From NCBI RefSeq assembly GCF_016458275.1, contig NZ_JAEMHM010000005.1, positions 62,001-126,000 of the forward strand: DNA of 64,000 nucleotides. Direction: 5' to 3'. Each line of letters begins with the position of its first letter. Within the stretch, counting starts at the first letter, position 1. Both the position numbers and the translations under genes were made by a program. The DNA comes from Geomesophilobacter sediminis. Lineage in GTDB: Bacteria > Desulfobacterota > Desulfuromonadia > Geobacterales > Geobacteraceae. The notes under the pieces were generated by a model. It was not told the DNA's origin. It saw only the letters and a list, made by a program, of their open reading frames with translations, and did not search any database. Shown here piece by piece: positions 18,147 through 27,271 of the stretch.

Positions 18147-19139
18147 TTACCCGCGGCGCTCTGCCAGCTGGGAACGGACCTGGATGTCGGTCTCGACGAG
18201 CGGCATCCGGAAGCCGCGGCTGAAGCGGCTTTCCACGTCGCAGCGGGCTTGGTTCGCCACCAGGTCCCGGGCAAAGGTCACCCTCCCCTGTTGAAAGAAG
18301 AGGATGTCGGTGCTGCTCCCGGGGCGGTAGAGGGATTTCGGCTGCCCCTTTTCCAGGAACAGCCCCGGCTCGACCGGCTGCGGGTTTTCGTAGCCGTGCT
18401 CGCTGTAGCATTGCACGATCTCGCCGATCATGAGCGCTACCACCTCCACCATCGCCACGAGCCCTACCCCGGTCCCCCCCTTCACATCGGTGTCGATCAC
18501 CGTCACCACCCGCCGGTTCTTGGAATAGGGGGTGGCCACGGTGACGATCGCGCCCGGATTGCAGGAGTTGAAAGCCCCGTCGATCTGGTAGAGGTCCACG
18601 ACCACGCCGGACACCGGCACATGGTTGTAGTGGTACTTGTCGGGGGTGAGCCGGAACAAGGCGAAATCCCCATCCCGGAACGCCTCATGCCACAGCGTCT
18701 CTCCCAAAAGCTCCTCGAAGCTGAAGAACTTGTCCTTGATGAAAAGGGCGGAGTTCTCCCGGCAGGAGCCGACCAACACCCGCGCGTCGGCGGGAGAGAC
18801 CACCGTGGCCGCATCTTCGGGCATCGGGCGGCAGCTCTGGTAGCGGATCCGGCGCTCGAAGACCTTGCGCGGCGTGTCCAGGGAGTCCGGCTCCAGGCAT
18901 TCGGAAAGATCGACCCCGAGCTCGCGCAAAAAACGGCTGCTGGCGGAGCCGCGCATCCCGAAGGGGAGGTCGAAGTTCAGATACCCCAGAACGTCGGTCA
19001 TCCGGGCGCTGGTAACCATGTCGAAAAGGGCCGGGGCGTGCTCCCGGACCCGATGATACAAAAGGGTGACCAGACGGTCGCCGAAAAGCGGCTCGGTGCG
19101 CGGACTGCCGCTAGAGCGCTCGATGTACTGGTGCCGCAT
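18147..19139 (-). CDS. Phosphatidylserine decarboxylase family protein
   Basis: 330 residues from the ATG at 19139 (GGAGGAG upstream). Conserved landmarks are the H-box region KYHYNHVPVSGVV, an NRRVV strand and the C-terminal GSSTDILFF, where the GSS serine would be cleaved and become the pyruvoyl cofactor. Family members convert phosphatidylserine to phosphatidylethanolamine at the membrane. The gene overlaps the preceding 820-residue gene by 29 bp, so the two are translated from one message. The central GTGVG stretch is unusual. A second psd elsewhere in the genome would suggest a specialised substrate here. Confidence 0.85.
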   Translation of the reverse strand: MRHQYIERSSGSPRTEPLFGDRLVTLLYHRVREHAPALFDMVTSARMTDVLGYLNFDLPFGMRGSASSRFLRELGVDLSECLEPDSLDTPRKVFERRIRYQSCRPMPEDAATVVSPADARVLVGSCRENSALFIKDKFFSFEELLGETLWHEAFRDGDFALFRLTPDKYHYNHVPVSGVVVDLYQIDGAFNSCNPGAIVTVATPYSKNRRVVTVIDTDVKGGTGVGLVAMVEVVALMIGEIVQCYSEHGYENPQPVEPGLFLEKGQPKSLYRPGSSTDILFFQQGRVTFARDLVANQARCDVESRFSRGFRMPLVETDIQVRSQLAERRG

Positions 19140-21573
19140 GGCGTTTCTCCTCCTTGCGCAGGGACTCGGCCCGTTCGCTGTCGCGGGATACCGTCAGAAG
19201 GGTCAGCCCGATCAGCCGGCGCAGCCCCTCACCGCCGAGGCGGTCGGCGAGAAAATCCGCCCCCACCTGGTCGAGAAACGTCTCGGCGCCGTCCGGGGCG
19301 AGTTCGGCAAGTCCGATCAACCCAACGCCCGAACCGTTCGCCGCCTCACGGTCCAGCTCCCGGAAATCTTCCCTCAGAAAACGAAGTCCCTCTTCGAGGT
19401 GGCGCCGCCGCAGCGTCCCGCGGTAGTACCGTTCCGCCCCCCGGTTGAATTCATCGGCGGACGCCTTCATCGGTGTGGGGGCGTCGACCTCCTCCAGGAT
19501 GCCGCGGGTGAGCTTGCCCGACGCCGCGTACTGCTGGGGGTCGCAGATGCGGCGCTCCAGGTCGGCCACCGTCTCCCACATGTCCATCATTTCGATCAGG
19601 TCGGCCCCCTCCTCCTTGATCAGATCCAAAAGCGCCAGCCGGTACTGGTCCACCTTCACCCTGAGATATCCCGGATAGCGGCTGCTCCCCCGAAGATCGG
19701 CGGTCCGGGAGACGATCCGCATCAGGAAGCGGTTCCGGGTCCCCTTGCGGACGAAGAAGGTCGGCACCCCGATGGCCGAGGCGAAGAAGATTTGGCGCCG
19801 CTCGCTCTCCAGGGACGGATCGTCCGGGATCGCCCGGTGCGAGAGATCCCCCTTCACCATGAGCTTGTAGGCGAGAGCCGTCACCAGAAGCTGCAGGTCG
19901 GTCGCCCGCCCCAGGTCGTCTTCGAGGCTGTCGAACTGGCTGTAGTGCCGCCCCTCGAACCCCGAAAACCCCATGTTCCCGAATTCCCGCAGCTTGAAGA
20001 GCAGGTAGAGCGACATCTGCCGGTCGAAGACCCCGAGGTCGGCGAGGTCGCGTTTCAGCTTGTCGCCGTTGCCGCAGCGCCCGTCCAGGGCGGGGCTTTG
20101 CGGCGTGCTCAAAAGGCAGATCAGGTAGTCGACCAGCCTAAAGTCGGGAACGAAGTCCCCCTTCAGGCCGAACATGCCGCTCACGATCCGGTCGATCCAG
20201 GGCGGGCCGAACGGGGTGACCGGCTGCCCGAAGATGGAGAGGCTCGCTTTTTTCTGCCAGCGCCGCCATAGCATGCGCAGGTGGGTGTAGTCGAGCTCAT
20301 GGGGGAGAAAGCCGAGTGCCCGCTCCGGATGAAAATCGGTGTAACCGAGGCGATAGGGAGCTGCGGAGTAGGTCCCGACGAAAAGCGGCAGGAAATGCTC
20401 CGTCATCTTGATGGTGAGATCCCCCAGGTATTTCTCGTGGGCCGCGGTGAAGCCGGAAGCGGGATCGGACAGGAGCGTGCCGAGGCGCCGGCTCCCGAGG
20501 CTCACATGAGTCCCGTTATTGGCGAGGCTCACGTTGGAGACGTTGGGGAGGACCACCAGGTTGTTGACGATGATCCCCGCCTCGCGCAGCTTCGCCACGG
20601 CGTTCAGCTGGCTGCGGGAGAGCACCTGGTGGCAAAGCTGCATGTAGCGGTGCTTCTCCTCGCCGCGGTCCCAACCGGAGAGGCAAGGACTCATGAAGAG
20701 CTCGCGGTAGAAGGCATCGGCGATCTGGTCGTTGAGCTCCTTCTGGCGCATCGGCGGGTGCGGGGCGAAATGCACCAGCGCACGCTGGCCGGTTTCGGCA
20801 AGCCCGAAGCTCTCGTTGGCGTACTGGGCCAAGAGGTGGGTGAAGAGAAAGCGCTTGGACGTCTCCCGCGCCACTGCCCGGCCCATCCCGGTCTCCTTGG
20901 TGAGCGGGACGACGTGGAAGGAGAAGGTCTCCGGCGAGGTGTTGTCGTTGAGAAAGTGCCCCATGAGCCGGGTGGCCAAAGGTATCAGGGAAGCAGGGAT
21001 GGCGCGGGAGCCGATCAGGTCGGCCAGGGAGAGTTTCAAGAGGTAGCTGATCGGGAGGCGGAGTTGCTCACCGGCGCTGCCGGGAACCGAGAACCGGGCG
21101 ACGTCGCTTCTCTTACCGGCGGCGGGGTTGCCCTTGTCGGCTAACAGGTCGGTGTCGAAGACCTCCCGGGCGAAGGGGGACAGCCGCTGGCGGGAAAAAC
21201 GGACCCAGCTGTTTTCCCAGACCTGCTCGCGGTTTTCGTTGAGAAACCGTTCCAGATGGGCGATCCGCTTCCTGGGCGTCTCGCCGGAGCGGGCCCGTTT
21301 GACGATGTTGGCAAAGTAGTCGGACCCTTCGATGGTGAGGGGCAGGTCGACGTTCTCTTTCGCCCCGAGCACCACCGCCTGCAGTTCCGTCTCGGTGCCG
21401 GCAGTTGCGTCGCCGGGGGCGAAGGGGAGCCGGTCGGCAGCGATGGCGCCGGAAGGGCCGGTGCCACCGGCCAGCCGCTGGATGATCTCTCTGAGGTACT
21501 GCGGATGGGGGGTGATCCGGGGCGGGAATTCGGGTTCCTGGAAAAAAGTGGGTACAGCTTGCTGGCGTGACAA
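19111..21573 (-). CDS. Large protein of unknown function, 820 residues
   Basis: I do not recognise the family. The preferred start is TTG at 21573: a perfect ACAGGAGG lies 5 nt upstream, while the upstream in-frame ATG (21606) has none and would place this ribosome site inside the coding region. The protein is soluble in appearance, rich in Arg, Leu and Phe, with no signal peptide and no obvious P-loop. Distinct stretches include ISYLLKLSLADLIGSR, a region with NNLVVLPNVSNVSLANNGTH and a helical C-terminus of charged heptads. Its end overlaps a phosphatidylserine decarboxylase gene, so a role in phospholipid modification or as a partner of that enzyme is inferred. The upstream region carries 37-bp element copy B. 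Confidence 0.7.
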   Translation of the reverse strand: MSRQQAVPTFFQEPEFPPRITPHPQYLREIIQRLAGGTGPSGAIAADRLPFAPGDATAGTETELQAVVLGAKENVDLPLTIEGSDYFANIVKRARSGETPRKRIAHLERFLNENREQVWENSWVRFSRQRLSPFAREVFDTDLLADKGNPAAGKRSDVARFSVPGSAGEQLRLPISYLLKLSLADLIGSRAIPASLIPLATRLMGHFLNDNTSPETFSFHVVPLTKETGMGRAVARETSKRFLFTHLLAQYANESFGLAETGQRALVHFAPHPPMRQKELNDQIADAFYRELFMSPCLSGWDRGEEKHRYMQLCHQVLSRSQLNAVAKLREAGIIVNNLVVLPNVSNVSLANNGTHVSLGSRRLGTLLSDPASGFTAAHEKYLGDLTIKMTEHFLPLFVGTYSAAPYRLGYTDFHPERALGFLPHELDYTHLRMLWRRWQKKASLSIFGQPVTPFGPPWIDRIVSGMFGLKGDFVPDFRLVDYLICLLSTPQSPALDGRCGNGDKLKRDLADLGVFDRQMSLYLLFKLREFGNMGFSGFEGRHYSQFDSLEDDLGRATDLQLLVTALAYKLMVKGDLSHRAIPDDPSLESERRQIFFASAIGVPTFFVRKGTRNRFLMRIVSRTADLRGSSRYPGYLRVKVDQYRLALLDLIKEEGADLIEMMDMWETVADLERRICDPQQYAASGKLTRGILEEVDAPTPMKASADEFNRGAERYYRGTLRRRHLEEGLRFLREDFRELDREAANGSGVGLIGLAELAPDGAETFLDQVGADFLADRLGGEGLRRLIGLTLLTVSRDSERAESLRKEEKRHAAPVHRAL

Positions 21574-21625
21574 CGTAACCTCCTGTGTTCGCAGCGGGGA
21601 CTGCATCCGTTTATTTACGCAGGCA

Positions 21626-21662
21626 GTATGGAGATTGTGTGTCGGTTCGGTGAATCATTGGT
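21626..21662 (-). promoter_or_regulatory. 37-bp conserved upstream element, copy B
   Basis: Thirty-two of 37 bases match copy A at 9042-9078; the only differences fall in one central 5-nt spacer. It lies 53 bp upstream of the proposed TTG start of the 820-residue gene, so it probably covers the promoter. Confidence 0.7.
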
Positions 21663-21740
21663 AACTCCGAGCGGAGGCCGAGGATGGCGGGGACGGCGGT
21701 TGGAGTGTGTGGTGATTGCAGCGTTGCGGAAGACATCGGG

Positions 21741-22131
21741 TGTGGGAGCGCCTTTCCAGGCGCGATCAGCGAGCGACAGCGCTGTAGGACATCACACCTT
21801 CTGCGACCGGCAGCGGGTGATCGCGACAGGAATGTCGCTCCTACGAGCAGAAGCACCATCGCGGCAAGTGGCCCCGGCGCCCACCGCGCCGACATCGCAT
21901 TCGCGCCAGGAATGGCGCTCCCACAAAGGGAGGCGCCTCCGTAAACTGTGGGAGCGCCTTTCCAGGCGCGAACAGCGAGCGACAGAGCTGTAGGACATCA
22001 CACCTTCTGCGACCGGCAGCGGGTGATCGCGACAGGAATGTCGCTCCTACGAGCAGAAGCACCATCGCGGCAAGTGGCCCCGGCGCCCACCGCGCCGACA
22101 TCGCATTCGCGCCAGGAATGGCGCTCCCACG
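21741..22131. repeat. Tandem 206-bp duplication of a composite REP element
   Basis: Each unit (21741-21924 and 21947-22131) runs REP core (+), then a GCGAC/GTCGC-stem element (-), then REP core (-). The copies differ at only a few positions, so the duplication is recent. It lies between the 820-residue gene and the DUF2062 gene. Confidence 0.85.
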
Positions 22132-22188
22132 GGGTATCTCCGAAGTCGCTGCAGAATGCTATGGCTGCGAAGGGAAAAAGGTAGCGGC

Positions 22189-22662
22189 TTAGCCGGCGGG
22201 GACCGCCTTGCGGCGAAGCAACGCGAGCAGGAGCGGGTGCATAATGGCGATGAGCGGGATCACGGTTATCGCCCAGGCACCGACGGCCTTGAGCGTGGCC
22301 ACCGCGAGCACGGTGGCGCCGGAGGTAAATCCACCGTGGAGCACCTGCGCCACCTGCCCGTGCGGCAAAGCCGGCCCCCACGGAAAAAGCCCGGCACCCA
22401 TCCGGTACAAGGGGACCAGGAGGGCAAGCTGCACCGGATAGAGGAGATAGTTGACCGCCTGCAGCGCGGCCTGGTTCAGGCGCAGCCGGGAGGCGAGCAG
22501 CACGCAGAGCAGGGTGGTCCCCCAAAGAAGGGGGAGGGTACCCACCGCAGCTCCAATGCTGATGGTAAGGGCCAGAGGTTCCGGAGCGAGCCCCTGGCTG
22601 AGCAGCATCTTGCCGCGTGCCGCAACCGCCGAGGCGATGACGGCAAATACTCTCGGCACCAT
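22189..22662 (-). CDS. DUF2062-type membrane protein
   Basis: 157 residues from the ATG at 22662, two bases after the stop of the GH3-like gene, so it is translated from the same message. It has several hydrophobic segments and the look of DUF2062 (SIGAAVGTLPLLWGTTLLCVLL, LNQAALQAVNYLLYPVQLALLVPLYRMG). Function unknown; DUF2062 proteins often occur with lipid and cell-envelope enzymes. It ends the operon and is followed by the REP composite. Confidence 0.75.
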   Translation of the reverse strand: MVPRVFAVIASAVAARGKMLLSQGLAPEPLALTISIGAAVGTLPLLWGTTLLCVLLASRLRLNQAALQAVNYLLYPVQLALLVPLYRMGAGLFPWGPALPHGQVAQVLHGGFTSGATVLAVATLKAVGAWAITVIPLIAIMHPLLLALLRRKAVPAG

Positions 22663-22664
22663 CG

Positions 22665-24266
22665 CTACCCCGCGGCCTGCAGTGTGGGGGCCGCGTAGCC
22701 CACCAGGCTCACCACCAGCTCCCCTTCCAGGGTCGGATCGATATGGGGGATCTTGCTCTGCCCCCCGAGCTTGCCGCGCACCTCTTTGGACCAGCGGTAG
22801 ATCAGCTCCTCGCCAACCGGCACCACCGCCGGCGCGGCAATCCTTCCCTGGGCGCGGAAGGTGGCGTAGTCGGCGTTGAGCTCCCGAAGCACGCCGTCGA
22901 GTTCGCGCGCCAGGATCTCGCAGTGGGGAGCACGCTCGCCATCGCGGAGGGCAAGCACCCAAAGGTGACGCCGGGCCGCAATGTCGGGTCCCACCATGAA
23001 TTCCCGCACCTCCACGCCGGAGAGCCGGTTCAGCCGGGCCACCGCCTCCTCCACCTCCCCTTGGGTCACCTTTTCCTCGAACCGGTCCAGGAACCGGTCC
23101 CGTCCGGTGAACTCGATGAAGAGCGGGTCCTTGGCACGGAAGCGGATGGTGTCGCCGATATGGTAGCGCCACAGGCCGGCGCAGGTGGTGAGGATGACGG
23201 CGTAGCGCCGGCCGACCTCGATCTGCTCCAAGGGGACGGCAGGGGCATCGGGAGGGGTCCCACCCCGCTCGTCGAGCGCCTCGACCGGCACGAACTCGAA
23301 GAAGACGCCGTAGTAGGGGGTGAGACGCATCAGCTCCTCACCGGGGAGCTGGAATCCCATGAACGCCTCGGAGGAGGGGAGCAGTTCCAGGAACTGCGGC
23401 GCGGCGCCGGGAAAGAGCGCGGCAAATTCGCTCGCGTATGGCTTGAGCGAGGTTCCCCCGTGGATGATGAGCTCGAGGCCCGGAAGCAGCTTCTCCAGCG
23501 GTTCGCCCCCCAGTTCGCGCACGCGCTTGAGAAGAAGCAGTATCCACGGAGGAACCCCGGATATTCCCCGGATCGAGGGGTCATTGAGCAGCAGTCGGGC
23601 CATCGCCTCCAGTTTTTCGTCCCAAGGCAGCGCCGCGGTCGCGGCATCGGGAGCGATGAACGGTTTCAAGGCGGCGGGGCGGTAGCGCAGGGTGATCGCG
23701 CTCATGTCGCCGCTTTTCACCCCGAGCCCCAGATCGGAAAGCTCGGTGTTGCCGGCCATGTACAGCAGGCGCCCCTGGAACAGGCGGCTGCGGCGCTTCG
23801 CATCCAGGTAACCGCAGACCATATCCAGGGCGGCGCGCCGGTTGGCGGCGAACATCTCGTTGGAAAAGGGGATGAACTTGCTCGGGGCGGTGGTCCCGGA
23901 GGTCTCGCAGAAAAAGGGGATCTTTCCCGGCCAGGTGACGTTCTCCAGGTGGAGGGTGCGTCTCTCCCCGGCCTCGGACCATCCTTGGGAAAAGTAGTCG
24001 TTCCAGAAGTCGGCGTAGCTGCGGATCGGCACGCGGAACCGGTACCGCGGATAGGCATCTTTAAACGGCAGTGAGGCCAGATCGGCAAAGCCGTAATCCC
24101 TGCCGAACCGGGTCTCAGCGCCGCGGCGCAAGAGGTCCCGGAAGATCTCCCGCTGGGCCGCAAACGGGTCCCGGGCGGTGAACCGCTCGGCGACCAGGGA
24201 AGCGCCCCCCTTCAGGAAACGGTCGAACAGGGGAAAGGTGGCGTCGCGCAAAAGGGCAGTCGTCAT
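22665..24266 (-). CDS. GH3 auxin-responsive-promoter family acyl-adenylating enzyme
   Basis: 533 residues from the ATG at 24266, which shares one base with the stop of the preceding hydrolase gene (TGATG). GH3 landmarks: FFCETSGTTAPSKFIPFS (nucleotide-binding motif), LIIHGGTSLKPY, YYGVFFEF and LWRYHIGDTIRF. Plant GH3 enzymes adenylate carboxylic acids and join them to amino acids. Bacterial members are mostly uncharacterised and probably make acyl conjugates. Its place between an alpha/beta hydrolase and a DUF2062 membrane protein suggests synthesis or recycling of an acylated metabolite. Confidence 0.88.
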   Translation of the reverse strand: MTTALLRDATFPLFDRFLKGGASLVAERFTARDPFAAQREIFRDLLRRGAETRFGRDYGFADLASLPFKDAYPRYRFRVPIRSYADFWNDYFSQGWSEAGERRTLHLENVTWPGKIPFFCETSGTTAPSKFIPFSNEMFAANRRAALDMVCGYLDAKRRSRLFQGRLLYMAGNTELSDLGLGVKSGDMSAITLRYRPAALKPFIAPDAATAALPWDEKLEAMARLLLNDPSIRGISGVPPWILLLLKRVRELGGEPLEKLLPGLELIIHGGTSLKPYASEFAALFPGAAPQFLELLPSSEAFMGFQLPGEELMRLTPYYGVFFEFVPVEALDERGGTPPDAPAVPLEQIEVGRRYAVILTTCAGLWRYHIGDTIRFRAKDPLFIEFTGRDRFLDRFEEKVTQGEVEEAVARLNRLSGVEVREFMVGPDIAARRHLWVLALRDGERAPHCEILARELDGVLRELNADYATFRAQGRIAAPAVVPVGEELIYRWSKEVRGKLGGQSKIPHIDPTLEGELVVSLVGYAAPTLQAAG

Positions 24267-25348
24267 CAAATCACCGCAAAGAGCTGGGGGGCCTGGAGCT
24301 TGTGATACCAGGACCGGATCAGCGGGTTGTAGCAATGGTGGTGGAAGATGAGGGAGGCATGGGCAACCGCGTCATCCGGCTCGGGAGAGGTCACTTTCCA
24401 AAAGGACAGCCGCGGGAACAGGTGCCGTCTGCGTTCCGGGTCCCGCAGCAGGGAAAGGGTCGGTGAGGTCGGCACCAGGAGGTTATCCTCCGCCTCGGCC
24501 AAAAGAGCGAGGGTCGGCCCGGTGAACACCGCCTCCCCGTCCCGGGGGCCGTCGAGCTGCTGCAGGGCGAGCACCCTTTGGTAGCCGCCGTCGGCGGGAG
24601 TGGTCTCGATGACGTGCATGATCTTCTTGCGGATGGAGAGGTGCCGCCCGGTAAGCGCCCGGTTGGCGGCTCCGGTCTCGAAGAGGGCCTGGAAGCAGCG
24701 GCGCGCCCGCTCGATCTGGCGCTCGACCCCTTCGCTCCCTTCGGCGGCCGACTTGAGGATCCGTTTCAGGTTGCTTTCCAGCATGCGCACCCCTCCCGCC
24801 TTTTCCCCTTCCGGACGGATCAGGTCGGCGGTGCAGAGAACCGGACTGGCCAGCGCCACGCCGCGTATCTTGAGGTTGGGGTCATTCGCCGACTCCTTGA
24901 GGAATTGGGCGATCAGGCCGCAGCCGAAGCTGACGCCGAACAGCACCGGACGCTGGCGCCGCGCGTTCAGGTACTCGATCAGGTCGGCGAGCTGGGCGAA
25001 GAACATCTCCAGCGAGAAGCCGTGGCGAGGGTAGTTGAGGTAATAGACGCTGCCGTACTCGCGGAAAAGCGGGCGCTGGAATTCCACCTGCTCGGTGGCA
25101 TCCGGCACGAAACCGCCCACCACGATGGTCGGCAGCTCACCCACCCCCTTTTCCTTGAAGATCTGGGTGCGGCAGGCGTGGAGGCTTTCGACCCGGTCCT
25201 TGAGCTGGAACTCGCGGCGCCGGTTGGCGGGGGTGAACGGCTTGATGCTCATCTGGCGCATGAAGCCGGTGGCGGCGGAGGCAACGCCCATCATCGCCGG
25301 GTGTTTTCCCAATGTTTGCCGGACCAACGGAAGAACCGATCTGTGCAT
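24266..25348 (-). CDS. Alpha/beta hydrolase-fold protein
   Basis: 360 residues from the ATG at 25348 with an ACAGGAG site. A hydrolase-like core: IVVGGFVPDATEQ, YYLNYPRHGFS, and a VLFGVSFGCGLIAQFL stretch where the elbow reads GVSFGC, with a late DDAVAHASLIFHHH histidine cluster. It overlaps the GH3-like gene by one base, implying a shared product pathway such as hydrolysis or transfer of the acyl conjugate. The upstream kinase ends 25 bp before it. Confidence 0.75.
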   Translation of the reverse strand: MHRSVLPLVRQTLGKHPAMMGVASAATGFMRQMSIKPFTPANRRREFQLKDRVESLHACRTQIFKEKGVGELPTIVVGGFVPDATEQVEFQRPLFREYGSVYYLNYPRHGFSLEMFFAQLADLIEYLNARRQRPVLFGVSFGCGLIAQFLKESANDPNLKIRGVALASPVLCTADLIRPEGEKAGGVRMLESNLKRILKSAAEGSEGVERQIERARRCFQALFETGAANRALTGRHLSIRKKIMHVIETTPADGGYQRVLALQQLDGPRDGEAVFTGPTLALLAEAEDNLLVPTSPTLSLLRDPERRRHLFPRLSFWKVTSPEPDDAVAHASLIFHHHCYNPLIRSWYHKLQAPQLFAVI

Positions 25349-25373
25349 GACACGCTCCTGTCGTTTTTCCCGA

Positions 25374-26726
25374 TTATCCGATGCCAACGTCACGGCTCTG
25401 TTGCAGGATAGATAAATCTTCATGGAGAGGACGTTTTTCGCCGCTCAAGGTCAGTGCCCGCTTCAGGGTGAAGAAAAAGCTGGTCCCCCGGCCGCTGCTC
25501 TCCACCGAGACCGAGCCCCCCTGCATCTGGACCAGGTGCTTCACGATGGAAAGGCCGAGCCCGGTTCCCCCCTCGTCGCGGCTGCGCCCTTTGTCGGCCC
25601 GGTAGAAACGTTCAAACACGCGGGGAAGATCGCGGGTGGCGATGCCCATGCCGGTATCGTGAACCCCGATCCGGACCAGGTTCCCCTCGCAGGCCGCGCT
25701 GAAGGTCACGGCCCCCCCGGACGGGGTGTACTTGATGGCGTTGTCGAGGAGGTTCACCAGGATCTGCTCCAGCCGCCCCGGATCGGCCAGCACCAGCGGC
25801 GTCCCCGCCAGTCCCGACACATCCACCAGGATCTGCTTCGCCTGGGACTTCTGTTCCAAAAGAGAGGCCACCCGCCCCGCCACTACCTCGACCGGGACGC
25901 TCTTCACCTCGAGCGAGACGTTCCCCGATTCGAGCCGGGAGAGGGTGAGCAGGTCGTCCACCAGGGTAGCCAGGCGCTCGGCGTGGGTCGCGATGATCGA
26001 GACGAACCGCGTCGCCTGCCCCTGGTTCTCCAGACCGCCCGAGGCGAGCGTCTCGGCGTACCCCTTGATGATGGTGATCGGGGTGCGCAGTTCGTGGGAG
26101 ACGTTGGCGACGAAGTCCTTGCGGATGTTCTCCAGGCGCCGGATTTCGGTGATGTCGTGAAAGACGACCACCACCCCCTGCAAGGTGCCGGTTTCGGTGA
26201 GCGGGACCCAGTGGGTCAGGACGATCCGCTCGCCGCCGGAGGTCAAGAGGAGCTCCTCCACCCGCTCGGTCCCCGTCCCGGTGACCTGTCGGAAGGTGTC
26301 ATGGAGCCCCGGATGGCGCGAGATGTCGATCAGGGGGCGTCCCTCCACCTCGGCAGTCAGGGCGAAGAGGGTCCGGAAGGCGGGATTGACCAGGGTGACG
26401 GTGCCGTCGGCATCCGCGACCAGGATCCCCTCCCCCATCCCGCGCAGGATCGCGTTGAGCCGGTTTTTCTCGGTCCGGGTGCGCTCCAGGTCCCGGTCCA
26501 CCCGGAAGGCGATCTCGTTTAGGACCGCGGCGAGATCGCCGGTATCCCCTTCCCGGGAAAGCCGGGTCCAGGAGTCCTCGGTGCCGATCCGGGCGGCGGC
26601 GTCGGCCAGGTGGCGCAGGGTGCGCACCCGGGCAGCACGGCACCGCAGTTCGTACAGCACCAGGCTCAGCAGCAGGGCGAGGGCAAGCGGCACGGCAAAT
26701 CGAAGGTCGACGGTGAGGTAGTACAT
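25374..26726 (-). CDS. PhoR-like sensor histidine kinase
   Basis: 450 residues from the ATG at 26726 (GAGGAG upstream). One N-terminal membrane segment (about 10-27) is followed by a short linker, a PAS domain (LNAILRGMGEGILVADADGTV), the phospho-acceptor box VSHELRTPITIIKG and the ATPase motifs NLLDNAIKY, DTGMGI and GTGLGLSIV. The architecture is like PhoR/ResE without a periplasmic loop. No response regulator is adjacent; it heads an operon with the hydrolase, GH3 and DUF2062 genes, so it may sense their product or a lipid state. Confidence 0.9.
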   Translation of the reverse strand: MYYLTVDLRFAVPLALALLLSLVLYELRCRAARVRTLRHLADAAARIGTEDSWTRLSREGDTGDLAAVLNEIAFRVDRDLERTRTEKNRLNAILRGMGEGILVADADGTVTLVNPAFRTLFALTAEVEGRPLIDISRHPGLHDTFRQVTGTGTERVEELLLTSGGERIVLTHWVPLTETGTLQGVVVVFHDITEIRRLENIRKDFVANVSHELRTPITIIKGYAETLASGGLENQGQATRFVSIIATHAERLATLVDDLLTLSRLESGNVSLEVKSVPVEVVAGRVASLLEQKSQAKQILVDVSGLAGTPLVLADPGRLEQILVNLLDNAIKYTPSGGAVTFSAACEGNLVRIGVHDTGMGIATRDLPRVFERFYRADKGRSRDEGGTGLGLSIVKHLVQMQGGSVSVESSGRGTSFFFTLKRALTLSGEKRPLHEDLSILQQSRDVGIG

Positions 26727-27271
26727 GGCTCCTCGCGATAGTTGGAGTAAAAGTGCGGCCGCATCGGGCCGGTTCCCCTATTTGGTACCGCGACAATGTG
26801 AAGAACTCGTTACGGATGGGAAAAATGTTGCGCAGGGGAGCGTTGAGCAGAGGGAATCGGTGACAGGAATCACTTGCCGGCGAAGTTCACGCCGGGAAAC
26901 CGATTATGTAGGAGCGACATTCTGGTCGCGATTGAGTCAGCTTGAAGGAGCGAGGTAGCCGTCTACCCTGGGCGAGCGCCACTCCTGGCGCGAACAATCC
27001 CAACCTTGTTACCGCCTGCGGCGGATCGCGCCTGGAAAGGCACTCCCCCAAGTAAACCCACCGGACGCGGTGGATCGCGACCGGAATCTCGCTCCAGCCA
27101 TGATTCCCGCCCGTCGCGGTGTGGAAAGTCCTTGTGCTATCGGCAACCGCAATGATATAAACACTGGTTGAAAATCTACCTCGCTGCGCCATATGGCGGC
27201 AGCGCTCGCGCAAAGTGCTACCGGCTCCGCCGTTGCGGTTTTTCTCCGCAAGGACAGGCGTACGAGGGCGT
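26727..27271. repeat. Divergent intergenic region with REP-like elements
   Basis: Contains a GCGAC/GTCGC-stem type element at about 26908-26935, a GCGCC-stem core at about 26972-26996, an inverted full element at 27010-27050 and a diverged GCGAC type at 27071-27095. Promoters of the leftward kinase operon and the rightward hydrogenase operon must lie at its two ends. Confidence 0.7.
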
